In this document: one piece after another, positions 63,086 to 64,000 of the stretch | Layout: every line of letters starts with the position of its first letter | Numbering within the stretch: position 1 is the first letter of the stretch | Assembly (NCBI GenBank): GCA_021847835.1 | Contig: JAJZPR010000001.1 | Location: 1 to 64,000 of the forward strand | Direction: 5' to 3' | Source: Pseudomonadota bacterium | GTDB lineage: Bacteria > Pseudomonadota > Gammaproteobacteria > Burkholderiales > Thiobacillaceae | Length of the DNA: 64,000 nucleotides | Program-made: the position numbers and the translations under genes | Notes under the pieces: generated by a model | Database searches by the model: none | The model's input: the letters and a program-made list of their open reading frames with translations, nothing else | Told to the model about the DNA's origin: nothing

Positions 63086-64000
63086 GACTCATGTCACACA
63101 CGCCGAAGATCCTCTACATTGCCACCCACTGCCCGTTCGGCGAGTCCTACGGCGCGCGGATGCGGACGCTCCAGATTGGCAGGCTGCTGCAACGCGTCGG
63201 CCCGGTCACCATGGTGCTGGCCTCCGTCGGCCGCTGGAGCGACGAGGACATCGCGCAGACACGCGCCGAATTCGATTTGCGGGTCGTCAGCCGGGCAGAG
63301 CCGGTCCCCATCCGGGGCCCGGTGGAACGCCTGCGCCATGAATTCGACCCCGGCTACCTGAATACGCACGGTTTTGCCGTGCCCAGGGCGGATGCCGAAA
63401 AGGTGTTCGCGCTTGCGGATTCGCATGACGTCGTCTGGCTGCACACGCTGCGCGTCGCCAATCTGTTCAGGCGCTGGAAATGGGAGCGTTCCGTCCTGGA
63501 TATCGACGACTTCCTCAGCCAGTATCACGCCACGATGGCGTCGCAGGCCGCCAATCCGGTGCAGCGGCTGATCTCGTCCCGGCGCGCATGGCTGTGGCGG
63601 CGGCGGGAGAAGGACTTGTTCGATCGGTTCGACGCGGTCTCGGTTTGCAGCGAGGAAGACAGGAGCCGGCTCGCGCACCCGGAACGGGTCCACGTGATCC
63701 CGAATGGTTTCGATGATCCGCCGCAAGTGCGGCAGGCCGGGAGTCCCTCGTGCCTGGGCGTGATTGGCAGGCTCGACTACCTGCCGAACCGCGATGGGGT
63801 GGAGTGGTTTCTGCAGAAGGTCTGGCCCGGGGTGAGGGCCCGCATGCCCGATGCGGAATTCCGCATCGTCGGGACCGGCGCCCCGGAAAGCTGGGGCCGG
63901 ATTGCCGGGGTCAGCGTGCTCGGTTACGTCGAGGACTCCGCTGCGGAGATTGCAGGCTGGGCGGCGATGACGGTGCCGCTGCACATCGGCGCCGGAACGC
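63082..64000 (+). CDS. GT4-type glycosyltransferase (partial)
   Basis: The first 306 codons of a glycosyltransferase that runs off the window. The N-terminal domain reads KILYIATHCPFGESYGARMR and is followed by SVLDIDDFLSQYHATM and DAVSVCSEEDRSRL. VHVIPNGFDDPP and LGVIGRLDYLPNRDGVEWFL mark the GT-B donor domain, ending with VPLHIGAGT as in sugar-transfer PelA/GT4 enzymes with the P-L-x-x-G-x-G-T motif. ATG 63082 overlaps the preceding stop; ATG 63091 is an alternative. It likely extends the EPS repeat unit. Confidence 0.85.
   Translation, partial: MRLMSHTPKILYIATHCPFGESYGARMRTLQIGRLLQRVGPVTMVLASVGRWSDEDIAQTRAEFDLRVVSRAEPVPIRGPVERLRHEFDPGYLNTHGFAVPRADAEKVFALADSHDVVWLHTLRVANLFRRWKWERSVLDIDDFLSQYHATMASQAANPVQRLISSRRAWLWRRREKDLFDRFDAVSVCSEEDRSRLAHPERVHVIPNGFDDPPQVRQAGSPSCLGVIGRLDYLPNRDGVEWFLQKVWPGVRARMPDAEFRIVGTGAPESWGRIAGVSVLGYVEDSAAEIAGWAAMTVPLHIGAGT

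Overview
The window reads as a chromosomal segment of a GC-rich betaproteobacterium, probably of the Nitrosomonadales/Gallionellales type. The evidence is the tmk-holB-pilZ-tatD block, the grpE-dnaK-dnaJ cluster, the yciB-yciI-bolA-ppiC operon, the long 400-residue TrpS form, and an exosortase-linked EPS locus of the epsABEFLG type known from Methylobacillus and relatives. The assignment rests on gene content and recognisable families only; no search was run.

Positions 1-35200 are mostly housekeeping genes. They cover thymidylate kinase and the clamp-loader delta-prime subunit, a PilZ protein, TatD, methylmalonate-semialdehyde dehydrogenase, the Hsp70 system behind a good sigma-32 promoter, tRNA-Ser(GGA), an RhlE helicase, a GT2/VTT/GT39 lipid-sugar group, a divergent Hfq, PpiC, BolA, YciI, YciB, an RNase AM-type phosphatase, a YciO protein, an M50 protease, TrpS, an isolated Lon, ScpA/ScpB, RluB, a CmpX-like channel protein, PrmB, DapE, a Spx/ArsC-like protein, an Atm1-type exporter, a GNAT-mutarotase fusion, a lipoprotein cytochrome c, a frameshifted DUF2237 gene, tRNA-Thr(CGT) and GltX. 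Several gene gaps carry imperfect palindromes that differ in sequence but share one architecture.

Positions 35230-50858 hold a 15.6-kb integrated element in the 3' half of tRNA-Val(CAC), bounded by 51-bp direct repeats, with a tyrosine integrase just inside the right end. It has four parts: (1) a structured leader followed by a replication operon whose AAA helicase, initiator-like protein and RepB-type primase resemble the RepA/RepC/RepB' set of IncQ plasmids, with 21-bp iterons and a pair of 37-bp inverted repeats forming a candidate oriV; (2) a lone opposite-strand gene with an ADP-ribosyltransferase-like look, next to a candidate oriT containing a 13-base string that matches my recollection of the F-plasmid nic region; (3) relaxosome accessory proteins, a type IV coupling protein and a MOBF relaxase-helicase, followed by only TrbJ/VirB5-like and TrbL/VirB6-like proteins plus several small proteins; (4) a BrnT/BrnA toxin-antitoxin pair. 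No VirB4, VirB11 or core-channel genes are visible, so the element looks mobilizable and replication-capable rather than self-transmissible.

Positions 50859-64000 begin the exopolysaccharide locus: LuxR-type epsA, initiating glycosyltransferase epsB, a small VPLPA-type PEP-CTERM protein, export protein epsE, outer-membrane protein epsL, chain-length protein epsF and tyrosine-kinase-like epsG, then two polysaccharide pyruvyl transferase family proteins, a Wzx-type flippase and a GT4 glycosyltransferase cut by the window edge. The exosortase itself is not in the window and is expected further downstream. The integrated element sits directly between tRNA-Val and the epsA control region.
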